Below are positions 33,527 to 43,321 of a DNA stretch of 64,000 nucleotides, one piece after another. The notes under the pieces were generated by a model. The model made no database searches and was not told where the DNA came from. It was given only the letters and a program-made list of their open reading frames with translations. Positions within the stretch are counted from its first letter, which is position 1; every line of letters begins with the position of its first letter. The position numbers and the translations under genes were made by a program. Source of the DNA: Enterobacter cloacae complex sp. ECNIH7 (GTDB lineage: Bacteria; Pseudomonadota; Gammaproteobacteria; Enterobacterales; Enterobacteriaceae); assembly GCF_002208095.1 (NCBI RefSeq), contig NZ_CP017990.1, forward strand, positions 1,798,001 through 1,862,000, given 5' to 3'.

Positions 33527-34632
33527 GCTTCCAGCTGTACGGACGTTTTCGGTATGCAGCTACAGCACAGAATTGTGCCGTCATTTCCAATTGCCGATTT
33601 TTTCAGCGCACTGACCTCTCCATCCACCAGCCTGATGCGGCAGCATCCGCAAATGCCTGCGCGACAGGAATAGGGTACGCGAATACCTGCCTGCTCCAGT
33701 TGCTCCAGTAATACCTGCTGGTTGTTGCCACGGATGACGTTGCCCTGCCAGTGAATATCTACCGCAGAGGCGACATTCGTCGCAACGTCGACCATTTCTT
33801 CTTCCTGACCTGAGCCGTATGCTTTTGCAGGCCCTCGGGCAAGAATTTCTACCTCATCACCGACGCGGATTGCGCCGCTGGAGCGCGGGATCAGGTTCTG
33901 GCCGAAATCCACATCGCCGTTGTCCTGCGCAGTGCGGAACGACTGCAGCGTCTTCAGCGGTTCGCCGGAAGGATGCTTCTGGCCTTTCTCAGGGCTCACC
34001 GTGGTGAAAATGCAGCGACTGCAGGGTTTTACGACATCAAAGATGACGCTACCGATGCGGATCACTTTCCAGGTGTCTTCTTCCCAGGCGTCGGCGCCCG
34101 TAACCACCAGGTTCGGACGGAACTGTTCCATCTGAACGCTGGCCTTGCAGCGGCCTTGTAAATCACGCAGCGAGGCTTCGTTAGTCAGCAGGAACGGGAA
34201 ACCATCGGCGAAGGAGAGGGGAACTGCGTCATGGCGCTTCACGCGACGCGTCAGTTCAGGACCTACCCAGCGCAGCTGCACGTCACGAGAGAAGAAACCG
34301 CTCAGCCAGCGGTTAATCTCATCCGGGGCGATGCGCGCGGTAAAATGATTGCCCCACACTTCCGTTGGCGCATCGACAGGCGCAAAATCAGCAAAGCGAA
34401 TTACCGCGCTGGAACCGTCCGGCGCGGTAAGGTGTAAACCGTCATGAAGCGGGGAAGGGGTAAAGCGAACCATCTGCGGGAACTGGCGTGCGGTAATGAA
34501 CGTGCCGTCAGGCTCGGTGACCATAAAAATACGATCGAAGGCGAATCCGCTCATGTCGGCCAGCGCGTGAGAGACGCCGATGCCGCGCATGGATTTCACC
34601 GGATGAATAAAAAGCCTGGATAACGTCGCCAC
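33523..34632 (-). CDS. ycbX: MOSC and 2Fe-2S ferredoxin domain oxidoreductase YcbX
   Basis: A 369-residue protein. GTG 34632 is chosen because it gives the same N-terminus ([17 protein letters not shown]) and length as E. coli YcbX, with GGGAG upstream. The N-terminal MOSC region binds molybdenum cofactor, including [17 protein letters not shown]; the C-terminal ferredoxin has the cluster motif CRAGICGCC and a fourth Cys near the end (CCSC). With host partners YcbX reduces N-hydroxylated base analogues and so detoxifies them. The C-terminal linker differs from E. coli. Confidence 0.95.
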   Translation of the reverse strand: MATLSRLFIHPVKSMRGIGVSHALADMSGFAFDRIFMVTEPDGTFITARQFPQMVRFTPSPLHDGLHLTAPDGSSAVIRFADFAPVDAPTEVWGNHFTARIAPDEINRWLSGFFSRDVQLRWVGPELTRRVKRHDAVPLSFADGFPFLLTNEASLRDLQGRCKASVQMEQFRPNLVVTGADAWEEDTWKVIRIGSVIFDVVKPCSRCIFTTVSPEKGQKHPSGEPLKTLQSFRTAQDNGDVDFGQNLIPRSSGAIRVGDEVEILARGPAKAYGSGQEEEMVDVATNVASAVDIHWQGNVIRGNNQQVLLEQLEQAGIRVPYSCRAGICGCCRIRLVDGEVSALKKSAIGNDGTILCCSCIPKTSVQLEA

Positions 34633-34669
34633 TGCACACTCCCACAAATGAAAATAAGCCTTCAACTTT

Positions 34670-34697
34670 ATGACATACACGCCATATTAGCTATAAT
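34670..34697 (+). promoter_or_regulatory. rlmKL promoter
   Basis: -35 ATGACA (34670-34675), 16-base spacer, perfect -10 TATAAT (34692-34697), 33 bases ahead of the rlmKL ATG. Lies in the short divergent gap with ycbX. Confidence 0.75.
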
Positions 34698-34730
34698 GCG
34701 CGACAATTTTCTAAGAGTAAAAGTGACGAT

Positions 34731-36839
34731 ATGAATTCTCTGTTTGCCAGTACGGCCCGTGGGCTGGAAGAGCTGTTAAAAACTGAACTGGAAAGCCTGG
34801 GCGCGCAAGAGTGCCAGGTGGTTCAGGGTGGTGTCCATTTTGAGGGCGACACGCGGCTTATTTACCAGAGCCTGATGTGGAGCCGTCTGGCGTCGCGCAT
34901 CATGCTGCCGATGAAGGAGTGCAAGGTCTATAGCGACCTGGACCTCTATACCGGCGTACAGATGATCGACTGGACAGAGATCTTCACGCCCAATGCCACC
35001 TTTGCGGTGCATTTCAACGGCGTGAACGACGAGATCCGCAACAGCCAGTACGGTGCCCTGCGCGTAAAAGACGCCATTGTGGACTGCTTCACGCGTAAAA
35101 ATAAGGAACGTCCAAACGTCGATCGCGAAAATCCGGATCTGCGTATTAACGTCTGGCTCAACGGTGACACGGCGAGTATTTCTCTCGATCTGAGCGGCGC
35201 AGGCCTGCACCTGCGCGGCTACCGCGATCGTACCGGTATGGCGCCAATTAAAGAAACGCTGGCCGCCGCCATTGTAATGCGCTCCGGCTGGCAGCCGGGC
35301 ACGCCGCTGCTCGATCCGATGTGTGGTTCCGGTACGTTGCTGATTGAAGCGGCCATGCTGGCAACCGACCGCGCGCCGGGCCTGCATCGCGGTCACTGGG
35401 GCTTTAAAGGCTGGGCGCAGCACGACGAAGCGCTCTGGAAAGAGGTCAAAGACGACGCGCAGACCCGCGCGCGTAAAGGTCTGGCGGAGTACACCTCCCA
35501 CTTCTACGGTTCGGACAGCGACCCGCGCGTAATCGAACGCGCGCGCAGCAACGCCCGTCGCGCCGGTATCGGCGAGCTGCTCACCTTTGAGGTGAAAGAC
35601 GTGGCGAACCTGACCAACCCGCTGCCAAAAGGTCCGTACGGTACCGTGATCAGCAACCCGCCATACGGCGAGCGTCTGGACAGCGAACCGGCGCTGATTG
35701 CCCTGCACAGCCTGCTGGGGCGCAATATGAAGGACTACTTCGGCGGCTGGAACCTGTCGCTGTTTAGCGCCTCGCCGGAGCTGCTGAGCTGCCTGCAGCT
35801 GCGTGCCGATCGCCAGTTTAAAGCGAAAAACGGCCCGCTGGACTGCGTGCAGAAAAACTACCATCTGGCGGAGAAGGCGGCGGACAGTAAGCCATCCGGC
35901 GTGGCGGAAGATTACGCCAACCGCCTGCGCAAGAACCTGAAGAAATTTGAGAAGTGGGCGAAGCAGGAGGGCATTGAATGCTACCGCCTGTACGACGCCG
36001 ATCTGCCGGAGTACAACGTGGCGGTTGACCGCTACGCGGACTGGGTGGTGATTCAGGAATATGCTCCACCGAAAACCATTGATGCGCAAAAAGCGCGTCA
36101 GCGCATGCTGGATGTGATTGCGGCCACCATCGCCGTGCTCGGCATTGCGCCAAACAAGCTGGTGCTGAAAACCCGCGAGCGTCAGAAAGGAAAAAATCAG
36201 TATCAGAAGATGGGCGAGAAGGGCGACTTCATCGAAGTGGGCGAATACAACGCTCGCCTGTGGGTGAACCTGACCGACTATCTGGATACCGGACTGTTCC
36301 TCGACCACCGTATCGCCCGTCGCATGCTGGGTCAGATGAGCAAGGGCAAAGATTTCCTCAACCTGTTCTCCTATACCGGCAGCGCGAGCGTGCATGCGGG
36401 TCTGGGCGGCGCGCGGAGCACCACCACGGTGGATATGTCCCGTACCTATCTGGAGTGGGCGGAGCGCAACCTGCGTCTTAACGGGCTGACCGGACGTCAG
36501 CACCGACTGATGCAGGCCGACGTGCTGGGCTGGCTGCGTGATACCGACGAGCAGTTCGACCTGATCTTTATCGATCCGCCGACCTTCTCCAACTCCAAGC
36601 GCATGGAGGATAGCTTTGACGTTCAACGCGATCACCTGCGCCTGATGACCGACCTGAAGCGCCTGCTGCGTAAGGGCGGCACTATTATGTTCTCGAACAA
36701 CAAACGCGGCTTCCGTATGGATCATGACGGCTTAGCAGCCCTGGGACTGAAAGCACAAGAAATCAGCCAAAAAACGCTGTCTCAGGACTTTGCCCGTAAC
36801 CGTCAAATTCATAACTGCTGGTTGATTACCGCGGTCTGA
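34731..36839 (+). CDS. rlmL: 23S rRNA methyltransferase RlmKL (m2G2445 and m7G2069)
   Basis: A 702-residue fused enzyme, same length as E. coli RlmKL (YcbY). The N-terminal part has a THUMP RNA-binding domain and the m2G enzyme with [14 protein letters not shown] and the catalytic NPPYGERL motif; the C-terminal part from about 400 is the m7G enzyme with [17 protein letters not shown] and [10 protein letters not shown]. It modifies two bases in helix 74 of 23S rRNA during large-subunit assembly. Followed after 12 bases by uup, so the two are probably cotranscribed. Confidence 0.96.
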   Translation: MNSLFASTARGLEELLKTELESLGAQECQVVQGGVHFEGDTRLIYQSLMWSRLASRIMLPMKECKVYSDLDLYTGVQMIDWTEIFTPNATFAVHFNGVNDEIRNSQYGALRVKDAIVDCFTRKNKERPNVDRENPDLRINVWLNGDTASISLDLSGAGLHLRGYRDRTGMAPIKETLAAAIVMRSGWQPGTPLLDPMCGSGTLLIEAAMLATDRAPGLHRGHWGFKGWAQHDEALWKEVKDDAQTRARKGLAEYTSHFYGSDSDPRVIERARSNARRAGIGELLTFEVKDVANLTNPLPKGPYGTVISNPPYGERLDSEPALIALHSLLGRNMKDYFGGWNLSLFSASPELLSCLQLRADRQFKAKNGPLDCVQKNYHLAEKAADSKPSGVAEDYANRLRKNLKKFEKWAKQEGIECYRLYDADLPEYNVAVDRYADWVVIQEYAPPKTIDAQKARQRMLDVIAATIAVLGIAPNKLVLKTRERQKGKNQYQKMGEKGDFIEVGEYNARLWVNLTDYLDTGLFLDHRIARRMLGQMSKGKDFLNLFSYTGSASVHAGLGGARSTTTVDMSRTYLEWAERNLRLNGLTGRQHRLMQADVLGWLRDTDEQFDLIFIDPPTFSNSKRMEDSFDVQRDHLRLMTDLKRLLRKGGTIMFSNNKRGFRMDHDGLAALGLKAQEISQKTLSQDFARNRQIHNCWLITAV

Positions 36840-36851
36840 AAGGAAAAATAA

Positions 36852-38759
36852 ATGTCTTTAATTAGTATGCACGGCGCGTGGCTCTCTTTCAGCGACTCGC
36901 CGCTTCTCGATAATGCAGAGCTGCATATCGAAGATAACGAGCGCGTCTGCCTGGTGGGCCGTAACGGCGCGGGTAAATCCACGCTGATGAAAATCCTCAA
37001 CCGCGAACAGGGGCTGGATGACGGGCGCATCGTTTACGAGCAGGATCTGATCGTCTCCCGCCTCCAGCAGGACCCGCCGCGTCACGTGACCGGCAGCGTT
37101 TACGATTTCGTGGCGGAAGGGATCTCTGAGCAGGCCGAATACCTGAAGCGTTATCACGAGATTTCGCATCTGGTGATGACCGATCCAAGCGACAAGAACC
37201 TCAACGAACTGGCGAAAGTGCAGGAGATGCTCGATCATCACGGTCTGTGGCAGCTTGAAAACCGCATTAACGAGGTTCTGGCCCAGCTTGGTCTGGAAGC
37301 GGACATGGAGCTGTCGGCGCTCTCCGGCGGCTGGCTGCGTAAAGCGGCCCTGGGCCGCGCGCTGGTCAGCGGGCCGAAGGTGCTGCTGCTGGACGAACCG
37401 ACGAACCACCTGGATATCGAAGCGATTGACTGGCTGGAGGGCTTCCTGAAAACCTTCAGCGGCACCATCATCTTTATCTCGCACGACCGTTCGTTTATTC
37501 GCAACATGGCAACGCGTATTGTCGATCTCGACCGCGGCAAGCTGGTCACCTATCCTGGCGATTACGACACCTATCTGCTTGAGAAAGAAGAAAACCTGCG
37601 CGTGGAAGAGCTGCAGAATGCGGAGTTCGACCGCAAGCTGGCGCAGGAAGAAGTGTGGATCCGCCAGGGCATCAAGGCCCGCCGTACCCGTAACGAAGGC
37701 CGCGTGCGCGCTCTGAAGGCAATGCGCCGTGAGCGCAGCGAACGCCGTGAAGTGATGGGCAGCGCCAAAATGCAGGTGGAAGAAGCATCCCGTTCCGGCA
37801 AGATTGTCTTCGAAATGGAAAATGTCAACTATCAGGTTGATGGCAAAGTGCTGGTGAAAGATTTCTCCGCCCAGGTTCAGCGCGGTGACAAAATTGCGCT
37901 TATCGGCCCGAACGGCTGCGGTAAAACCACGCTGCTGAAGCTGATGCTGGGCCAGCTGCAGGCCGACAGCGGCCGCATTCACTGTGGGACTAAGCTGGAA
38001 GTGGCCTACTTCGACCAGCACCGCGCGGAGCTGGATCCGGACCGCACGGTGATGGATAACCTCGCCGAAGGCAAGCAAGAGGTAATGGTAAACGGCAAGC
38101 CGCGCCACGTGCTGGGCTATCTGCAGGACTTCCTGTTCCATCCGAAACGTGCGATGACCCCAGTCCGTGCGTTATCTGGCGGAGAGCGTAATCGTCTGCT
38201 GCTGGCACGTCTGTTCCTGAAACCAAGTAACCTGTTGATTCTCGATGAACCAACGAACGACCTTGATGTCGAAACGCTGGAATTACTCGAAGAACTGATT
38301 GACGGTTATCAGGGGACCGTAATGCTGGTCAGCCACGATCGTCAGTTCGTGGATAACACCGTAACCGAGTGCTGGATCTTCGAAGGTGAAGGGCGAATTG
38401 GACAATACGTAGGCGGTTATCACGATGCAAAAGGGCAGCAATCGCAGTCTCTGGCGCAGAAACAGGCTAAATCCAGAAATGTACCGGAACCTGCTGTAAC
38501 AAAAGCAGAAACTGTTAAAAAATCTCCTGCTAAAATGAGTTATAACCTGCAGCGCGAACTCGAGGGGCTGCCTCAGCGTCTTGAAGAGCTGGAAGCCGCT
38601 CTGGAAACGTTGCAGATGCAGGTCGCTGATGCGTCATTCTTTACGCAGCCGCACGACTATACTCAGAAAGTACTGGCTGAACTGTCCGCGGCTGAAAAAG
38701 CCCTGGAAGAAGCATTTGAGCGCTGGGAGTACCTTGAGTCTCTGAAAAACGGCGCATAA
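36852..38759 (+). CDS. uup: ABC-F family ATPase Uup
   Basis: A 635-residue soluble protein with two ABC domains and no membrane part. Walker A motifs GRNGAGKST (near 37) and GPNGCGKTT, signatures LSGGW and LSGGE, and Walker B DEPTNHLD and DEPTNDLD are intact; the inter-domain linker (ARRTRNEGRVRALKAMRRERSERR) is strongly basic, and a C-terminal coiled coil follows. Uup acts on ribosomes and branched DNA intermediates; loss raises precise excision of transposons. Full length. Downstream of rlmKL and 13 bases before pqiA. Confidence 0.96.
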   Translation: MSLISMHGAWLSFSDSPLLDNAELHIEDNERVCLVGRNGAGKSTLMKILNREQGLDDGRIVYEQDLIVSRLQQDPPRHVTGSVYDFVAEGISEQAEYLKRYHEISHLVMTDPSDKNLNELAKVQEMLDHHGLWQLENRINEVLAQLGLEADMELSALSGGWLRKAALGRALVSGPKVLLLDEPTNHLDIEAIDWLEGFLKTFSGTIIFISHDRSFIRNMATRIVDLDRGKLVTYPGDYDTYLLEKEENLRVEELQNAEFDRKLAQEEVWIRQGIKARRTRNEGRVRALKAMRRERSERREVMGSAKMQVEEASRSGKIVFEMENVNYQVDGKVLVKDFSAQVQRGDKIALIGPNGCGKTTLLKLMLGQLQADSGRIHCGTKLEVAYFDQHRAELDPDRTVMDNLAEGKQEVMVNGKPRHVLGYLQDFLFHPKRAMTPVRALSGGERNRLLLARLFLKPSNLLILDEPTNDLDVETLELLEELIDGYQGTVMLVSHDRQFVDNTVTECWIFEGEGRIGQYVGGYHDAKGQQSQSLAQKQAKSRNVPEPAVTKAETVKKSPAKMSYNLQRELEGLPQRLEELEAALETLQMQVADASFFTQPHDYTQKVLAELSAAEKALEEAFERWEYLESLKNGA

Positions 38760-38772
38760 ACAGGGATAACAT

Positions 38773-40026
38773 ATGTGTGACCAGCACCATGCCGACAGGC
38801 ATATTTTATGCTCGCAATGCGATATGCTCGTGGCGTTGCCAGAGCTTGGTCACGGACATAAAGCCCTGTGTCCACGTTGCGGCGCAACGTTGACAACCGA
38901 GTGGGACGCGCCGCGGCAGCGTCCCACTGCTTACGCTCTGGCAGCATTGTTCATGCTGCTGCTCTCTAATCTCTTCCCCTTCATCTATATGAAGGTGGGA
39001 GGGATAACAAGCCAGGTGGATCTGCTTGAAATCCCAGGCGTGATGTTCTCGGAAGATTACGCCAGCCTCGGCACCTTTTTTCTCCTGTTTGTCCAGATAG
39101 TCCCGGCTTTTTGCCTGGTCGTTATCCTTTTGCTGGTCAACCGCGTCAGGATGCCCTCATCACTGAAAATCCGGCTCGCGCGTATCCTTTTTCAGCTCAA
39201 AAGCTGGGGTATGGCCGAAATCTTTCTGGCGGGCATTCTGGTCAGTTTCGTGAAGCTCATGGCGTATGGTGATGTGGGGATCGGCAGCAGCTTTATTCCG
39301 TGGTGCCTGTACTGTGTCCTGCAGCTGCGCGCCTTCCAGTGCGTGGACAGGCGCTGGGCGTGGGATGATATCGCCCCGGCACCGACGCTTGCGCAGACGG
39401 TAAAAGTCGGCGTGCCCGGCATTCGCCAGGGGTTGCGTTCCTGCCCATGCTGCACCGCCGTGCTGCCCGCCGATGTCGACGTTTGTCCGCGCTGCGAAAC
39501 AAAAGGTCACGTACGCCGTAAAAATAGCCTGCAGTGGACGATGGCGCTGCTGGTCACCTCCGTCATGCTGTATCTGCCTGCCAATATTCTACCGATCATG
39601 ATCACCGATTTGCTCGGCGACAAAATGCCCTCGACGATCCTGGCCGGGGTGATCCTGCTGTGGGGAGAAGGTTCCTATCCTGTCGCCGGCGTGATCTTTA
39701 TCGCCAGTATTATGGTGCCAACCTTAAAAATGATCGCCATCGCCTGGCTCTGCTGGGATGCGAAGGGGCATGGAAAACGCGACAGCGAACGCATGCACCT
39801 GATTTATGAAGTGGTCGAGTTTGTCGGACGCTGGTCAATGATTGACGTGTTTGTCATCGCCGTTCTCTCTGCACTGGTGCGGATGGGCGGTTTGATGAGT
39901 ATTTATCCCGCGATGGGGGCTTTAATGTTTGCACTGGTCGTGATTATGACCATGTTTGCGGCCATGACCTTCGACCCTCGTTTATCGTGGGATCGTGAGC
40001 CTGAATCAAGCCATGAGGAAGAGTAA
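38773..40026 (+). CDS. pqiA: Intermembrane transport protein PqiA
   Basis: A 417-residue inner-membrane protein with two tandem PqiA modules. Each has a rubredoxin-like zinc ribbon (CSQCDMLVALPELG...CPRCGA near the start; CPCCTAVLP...CPRCETKG near 220) followed by about four membrane helices. With PqiB and PqiC it forms a lipid-handling bridge between inner and outer membranes; the operon is induced by paraquat through SoxRS in E. coli. pqiB starts 4 bases after the stop. Confidence 0.95.
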   Translation: MCDQHHADRHILCSQCDMLVALPELGHGHKALCPRCGATLTTEWDAPRQRPTAYALAALFMLLLSNLFPFIYMKVGGITSQVDLLEIPGVMFSEDYASLGTFFLLFVQIVPAFCLVVILLLVNRVRMPSSLKIRLARILFQLKSWGMAEIFLAGILVSFVKLMAYGDVGIGSSFIPWCLYCVLQLRAFQCVDRRWAWDDIAPAPTLAQTVKVGVPGIRQGLRSCPCCTAVLPADVDVCPRCETKGHVRRKNSLQWTMALLVTSVMLYLPANILPIMITDLLGDKMPSTILAGVILLWGEGSYPVAGVIFIASIMVPTLKMIAIAWLCWDAKGHGKRDSERMHLIYEVVEFVGRWSMIDVFVIAVLSALVRMGGLMSIYPAMGALMFALVVIMTMFAAMTFDPRLSWDREPESSHEEE

Positions 40027-40030
40027 GAGC

Positions 40031-41671
40031 ATGGAAAATAAAAGTGGAGAGGCGAAAGTGCAGAAGGTCAAAAACTGGTCGCCGGTGTGGATTTTTCCCA
40101 TCGTGACCGCGCTGATCGGTGCATGGATCCTGTTTTATCATTACAGCCATCAGGGACCGGAAGTCACGCTGATAACCACCAATGCCGAGGGGATTGAGGG
40201 CGGTAAAACGACCATCAAAAGCCGTAGTGTGGACGTGGGCGTAGTCGAAAGCGCAACCCTGACCGACGATTTAACCCATGTGGAAATTAAGGCGCGCCTT
40301 AATGCCGGCATGGAAAAACTGCTGCATGGCGATTCCGTTTTCTGGGTCGTTAAACCGCAGGTGGGACGTGAAGGGATCAGCGGTTTAGGGACGCTGCTCT
40401 CCGGAGCCTATATTGAACTGCAGCCCGGCACGAAGGGTAGCCAGCCGGGAAAATACCAGCTTCTGGATTCACCGCCGCTTGCGCCGCCTGATGCTAAGGG
40501 TATCCGCGTGATCCTCGACAGCAAAAAAGCGGGTCAGCTCACGGCGGGTGACCCGGTACTGTTCCGCGGCTACCGCGTCGGTTCCGTTGAAACCAGCACC
40601 TTCGATGCGCAAAAGCGTACCATTAGCTATCAGCTTTTCATCAATGCGCCAAACGATCGTCTGGTGACCAGCAACGTTCGTTTCTGGAAGGACAGCGGGA
40701 TCGCGGTCGATCTTACGTCGGCGGGGATGCGCGTAGAAATGGGATCATTAACCACGCTGTTTGGCGGCGGGGTGAGCTTTGATGTTCCGGAAGGGCAGGA
40801 CCTCGGGCAGCCGGTTGCCGAGAAAACGGCGTTCAGACTCTTTGACGATCAGCGAAGCATTCAGGACGCGCTTTATACCGATCACATCGACTTCCTGATG
40901 TTCTTTAAAGACTCCGTCCGCGGTCTGCAGCCGGGCGCGCCCGTTGAGTTCCGCGGTATTCGTCTTGGTACGGTTGGACAAGTTCCGTTCTTTGTCCCGG
41001 GCCTGAGCCAGATGCTGGACGATGATTATCGTATTCCGGTGCTGATCCGTATCGAGCCGGAGCGTCTGCTGAACCAGATTGGCGAGAACCAGGATATCGC
41101 GGCGCATATTAACGAATTGATGAACCGTGGTCTGCGCGGGTCGCTGAAAACGGGTAACCTGGTGACGGGCGCGCTGTATGTGGATATGGACTTCTACCCG
41201 AAAGCACCGCCGATTACCGGTATTCGTGAATTCGGTGGCTACAAGATCATCCCAACGGTGAGCAGCGGTCTGGCTCAGATCCAACAGCGCCTGATGGAGA
41301 CGCTGGATAAGATCAACAATCTGCCGCTGAATCCGATGATTGAAGCGGCGACGAACTCACTGAGCGAAAGCCAGGCAACGATGCGTCGTCTGCAAACCAC
41401 GCTGGATAACATCAACAAGATCACGGCGAGCCAGAGCATGCAGCAGCTGCCGCAGGATATGCAGAAAACGCTGCGTGAGCTGAACCGCAGTATGCAGGGC
41501 TTCCAGCCGGGTTCAGCGGCCTACAACAAGATGGTGGCAGATATGCAGCGTCTTGATCAGGTCTTACGTGAACTGCAGCCGGTGCTGAAAACGCTCAACG
41601 AGAAGAGCAACGCGCTGGTGTTCGAAGCGAAAGATAAAAAGGATCCTGAGCCGAAGAGGGCAAAAGAATGA
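40031..41671 (+). CDS. pqiB: Intermembrane transport protein PqiB (MCE family)
   Basis: A 546-residue protein, equal in length to E. coli PqiB; ATG 40031 preferred over an upstream in-frame start inside pqiA. One N-terminal membrane helix (VWIFPIVTALIGAWILFYHY) is followed by three MCE domains (starting near 45, 160 and 285) and a long C-terminal helical region (QSMQQLPQDMQKTLRELNRSM), which form stacked hexameric rings and a needle crossing the periplasm. Overlaps pqiC by 4 bases (ATGA). Confidence 0.96.
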   Translation: MENKSGEAKVQKVKNWSPVWIFPIVTALIGAWILFYHYSHQGPEVTLITTNAEGIEGGKTTIKSRSVDVGVVESATLTDDLTHVEIKARLNAGMEKLLHGDSVFWVVKPQVGREGISGLGTLLSGAYIELQPGTKGSQPGKYQLLDSPPLAPPDAKGIRVILDSKKAGQLTAGDPVLFRGYRVGSVETSTFDAQKRTISYQLFINAPNDRLVTSNVRFWKDSGIAVDLTSAGMRVEMGSLTTLFGGGVSFDVPEGQDLGQPVAEKTAFRLFDDQRSIQDALYTDHIDFLMFFKDSVRGLQPGAPVEFRGIRLGTVGQVPFFVPGLSQMLDDDYRIPVLIRIEPERLLNQIGENQDIAAHINELMNRGLRGSLKTGNLVTGALYVDMDFYPKAPPITGIREFGGYKIIPTVSSGLAQIQQRLMETLDKINNLPLNPMIEAATNSLSESQATMRRLQTTLDNINKITASQSMQQLPQDMQKTLRELNRSMQGFQPGSAAYNKMVADMQRLDQVLRELQPVLKTLNEKSNALVFEAKDKKDPEPKRAKE

Positions 41672-42234
41672 AAAAGTGGCTATTGATGGTTGGTGCTCTG
41701 CTGTTAACGGCGTGCAGTTCAGGGGTAGATAATAAAAGCTACTATCAGCTGCCTGTGGCTACCCACAGCGGTGGGCAAAGCACGACCAGCCAGGGAAGCC
41801 GCCAGCTGTGGGTTGAGCAGGTTGCCGTGCCGGATTATCTGGCAGGAAACGGGGTGGTCTATCAGACCAGCGACGTTAAATACGTGATTGCGACGAACAA
41901 CCTGTGGGCCAGCCCGCTGGATCAGCAGCTGCGCAACACGCTGGTGGCCAATCTGGGCAGTCAGCTTCCGGGCTGGGTTGTCGCGTCGCAGCCGCTGGGT
42001 AACGACCAGGATACGCTTAACGTCACGGTAACGGGCTTCCACGGCCGTTATGACGGTGCGGTGGTGATTAGCGGGGAGTGGTTGCTGAACCATCAGGGGC
42101 AGCTGATTAAGCGTCCTTTCCATCTGGAGCTGAAGCAGCAGAAAGATGGCTATGACGAAATGGTGAAAGTTCTGGCTCAGGGTTGGGCACAGGAGTCGGC
42201 CAGCATCGCGAGAGAAATTTCCCGGCTGCCATAA
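41668..42234 (+). CDS. pqiC: Outer-membrane lipoprotein PqiC
   Basis: A 188-residue lipoprotein (formerly YmbA). The signal peptide MKKWLLMVGALLLTAC ends in lipobox LTAC with the lipidated Cys at 16; Ser-Ser at +2/+3 favours outer-membrane sorting. It anchors the PqiB needle at the outer membrane. The start overlaps pqiB by 4 bases. A terminator follows at 42251-42289. Confidence 0.94.
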   Translation: MKKWLLMVGALLLTACSSGVDNKSYYQLPVATHSGGQSTTSQGSRQLWVEQVAVPDYLAGNGVVYQTSDVKYVIATNNLWASPLDQQLRNTLVANLGSQLPGWVVASQPLGNDQDTLNVTVTGFHGRYDGAVVISGEWLLNHQGQLIKRPFHLELKQQKDGYDEMVKVLAQGWAQESASIAREISRLP

Positions 42235-42250
42235 GTAAAATTCATCATTA

Positions 42251-42289
42251 AAAACCGCAGTTGGCCTGTCACTGATTGCGGTTTTTTTT
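42251..42289 (+). terminator. pqiABC terminator
   Basis: AAAACCGCA / TGCGGTTTT with a 17-base inner segment and a run of eight T. Confidence 0.8.
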
Positions 42290-42388
42290 CGTTTTCAGTT
42301 CAGTTTGTTACTTGTGCTACGTCACAATTTTTGTACAAATGAACTTCCAGCTAGCTCACAAATATGACACCCGTATGAATTTTGAACA

Positions 42389-42417
42389 TTGACGATGCGA
42401 CTAATTCGGGGTATTCG
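42389..42417 (+). promoter_or_regulatory. Candidate rmf promoter
   Basis: TTGACG (42389-42394), 17-base spacer, TATTCG (42412-42417), 73 bases ahead of rmf. The -10 is poor, which suits a promoter needing ppGpp or stationary-phase activation, as known for rmf. Confidence 0.45.
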
Positions 42418-42489
42418 TTATCTGTGCCTGTGCATTTAGTGCAGACACTGTTTTCTTTCCACCAGACAAAAGAATGAGGGAAACGAGGC

Positions 42490-42657
42490 ATGAAGAGACA
42501 GAAACGAGATCGCCTGGAACGGGCTCATCAACGTGGTTATCAGGCCGGCATCGCTGGACGTTCTAAAGAAATGTGTCCTTATCAGACGATAAATCAAAGG
42601 TCACAATGGCTTGGAGGCTGGCGAGAAGCCATCGGCGACAGGGCACTCATAGCCTGA
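42490..42657 (+). CDS. rmf: Ribosome modulation factor
   Basis: A 55-residue basic protein, MKRQKRDRLERAHQRGYQAG to GDRALIA, the same length as E. coli RMF. It is produced in stationary phase and joins 70S ribosomes into inactive 100S dimers by blocking the mRNA exit/anti-Shine-Dalgarno region. AACGAGG precedes ATG 42490. A perfect 10-bp terminator hairpin follows, shared with the convergent fabA gene. Confidence 0.96.
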   Translation: MKRQKRDRLERAHQRGYQAGIAGRSKEMCPYQTINQRSQWLGGWREAIGDRALIA

Positions 42658-42677
42658 TAACGTCTCTTTCAAAAAAG

Positions 42678-42700
42678 AAACCTCCGCAATGCGGAGGTTT
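42678..42700. terminator. Bidirectional terminator between rmf and fabA
   Basis: AAACCTCCGC / GCGGAGGTTT perfect 10-bp stem with AAT loop; an A-run on the left serves as T-run for the minus strand. Confidence 0.82.
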
Positions 42701-42728
42701 CGCCTTTCTGGGGGTGCCAAAAGCACGA

Positions 42729-43247
42729 TCAGAAAGCTGAAGTATCCTGGAACAGGCCAACTTTCAGGTCGCTTGCGCTATAGATCAGACGACCGTCGAC
42801 CAGCACTTCGCCATCTGCCAGGCCCATAATCAGGCGGCGGTTAACGATGCGCTTGAAGTGAATGCGATAGGTCACTTTCTTCGCCGTAGGCAGAACCTGG
42901 CCAGTGAATTTTACTTCGCCCACGCCCAGCGCGCGGCCTTTACCTTCGCCGCCCAGCCAGCCCAGATAGAAGCCAACCAGCTGCCACATGGCATCCAGGC
43001 CCAGACAGCCAGGCATTACCGGATCGCCAATAAAGTGGCAACCGAAGAACCACAGGTCCGGGTTGATATCGAGTTCTGCTTCTACGTAACCCTTATCGAA
43101 GTTGCCGCCGGTTTCGGTCATTTTCACGACACGGTCCATCATCAGCATGTTCGGGGCCGGTAACTGTGGGCCTTTAGCGCCAAACAGTTCACCGCGACCA
43201 GAGGCAAGAAGATCTTCTTTTGTATAGGATTCGCGTTTATCTACCAT
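42729..43247 (-). CDS. fabA: 3-hydroxydecanoyl-ACP dehydratase/isomerase
   Basis: A 172-residue hot-dog-fold enzyme, same length as E. coli FabA. It dehydrates 3-hydroxydecanoyl-ACP and isomerises the product to the cis-3 form, the branch point to unsaturated fatty acids. Catalytic His and Asp lie in [22 protein letters not shown] (about 70-90). The gene is preceded by FabR and FadR operators (43286-43321), so it is repressed by one and activated by the other. Confidence 0.97.
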   Translation of the reverse strand: MVDKRESYTKEDLLASGRGELFGAKGPQLPAPNMLMMDRVVKMTETGGNFDKGYVEAELDINPDLWFFGCHFIGDPVMPGCLGLDAMWQLVGFYLGWLGGEGKGRALGVGEVKFTGQVLPTAKKVTYRIHFKRIVNRRLIMGLADGEVLVDGRLIYSASDLKVGLFQDTSAF

Positions 43248-43285
43248 GTTCTCAGTAAGCCTTATTTTAGTGAAGGACGCAGGAT

Positions 43286-43303
43286 AGCTAACACGTGTAC
43301 GCT
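43286..43303 (-). promoter_or_regulatory. FabR operator of fabA
   Basis: AGCGTACACGTGTTAGCT read on the minus strand, a near-perfect palindrome close to the known FabR site of enteric fabA and fabB. Confidence 0.75.
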
Positions 43304-43304
43304 G

Positions 43305-43321
43305 AACAAGTCCGATCAGTT
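43305..43321 (-). promoter_or_regulatory. FadR operator of fabA
   Basis: AACTGATCGGACTTGTT read on the minus strand fits the 17-bp FadR consensus. It abuts the FabR box and overlaps the last codons of ycbZ. Confidence 0.8.

Noticed and set aside
34776..36725. A 649-codon open frame on the minus strand opposite rlmKL
   Set aside because: Antisense shadow of a well-conserved gene; no ribosome site and a composition typical of mirrored codons.
36858..38141. A 427-codon open frame on the minus strand opposite uup
   Set aside because: Antisense shadow of a conserved ABC-F gene with intact motifs on the + strand.
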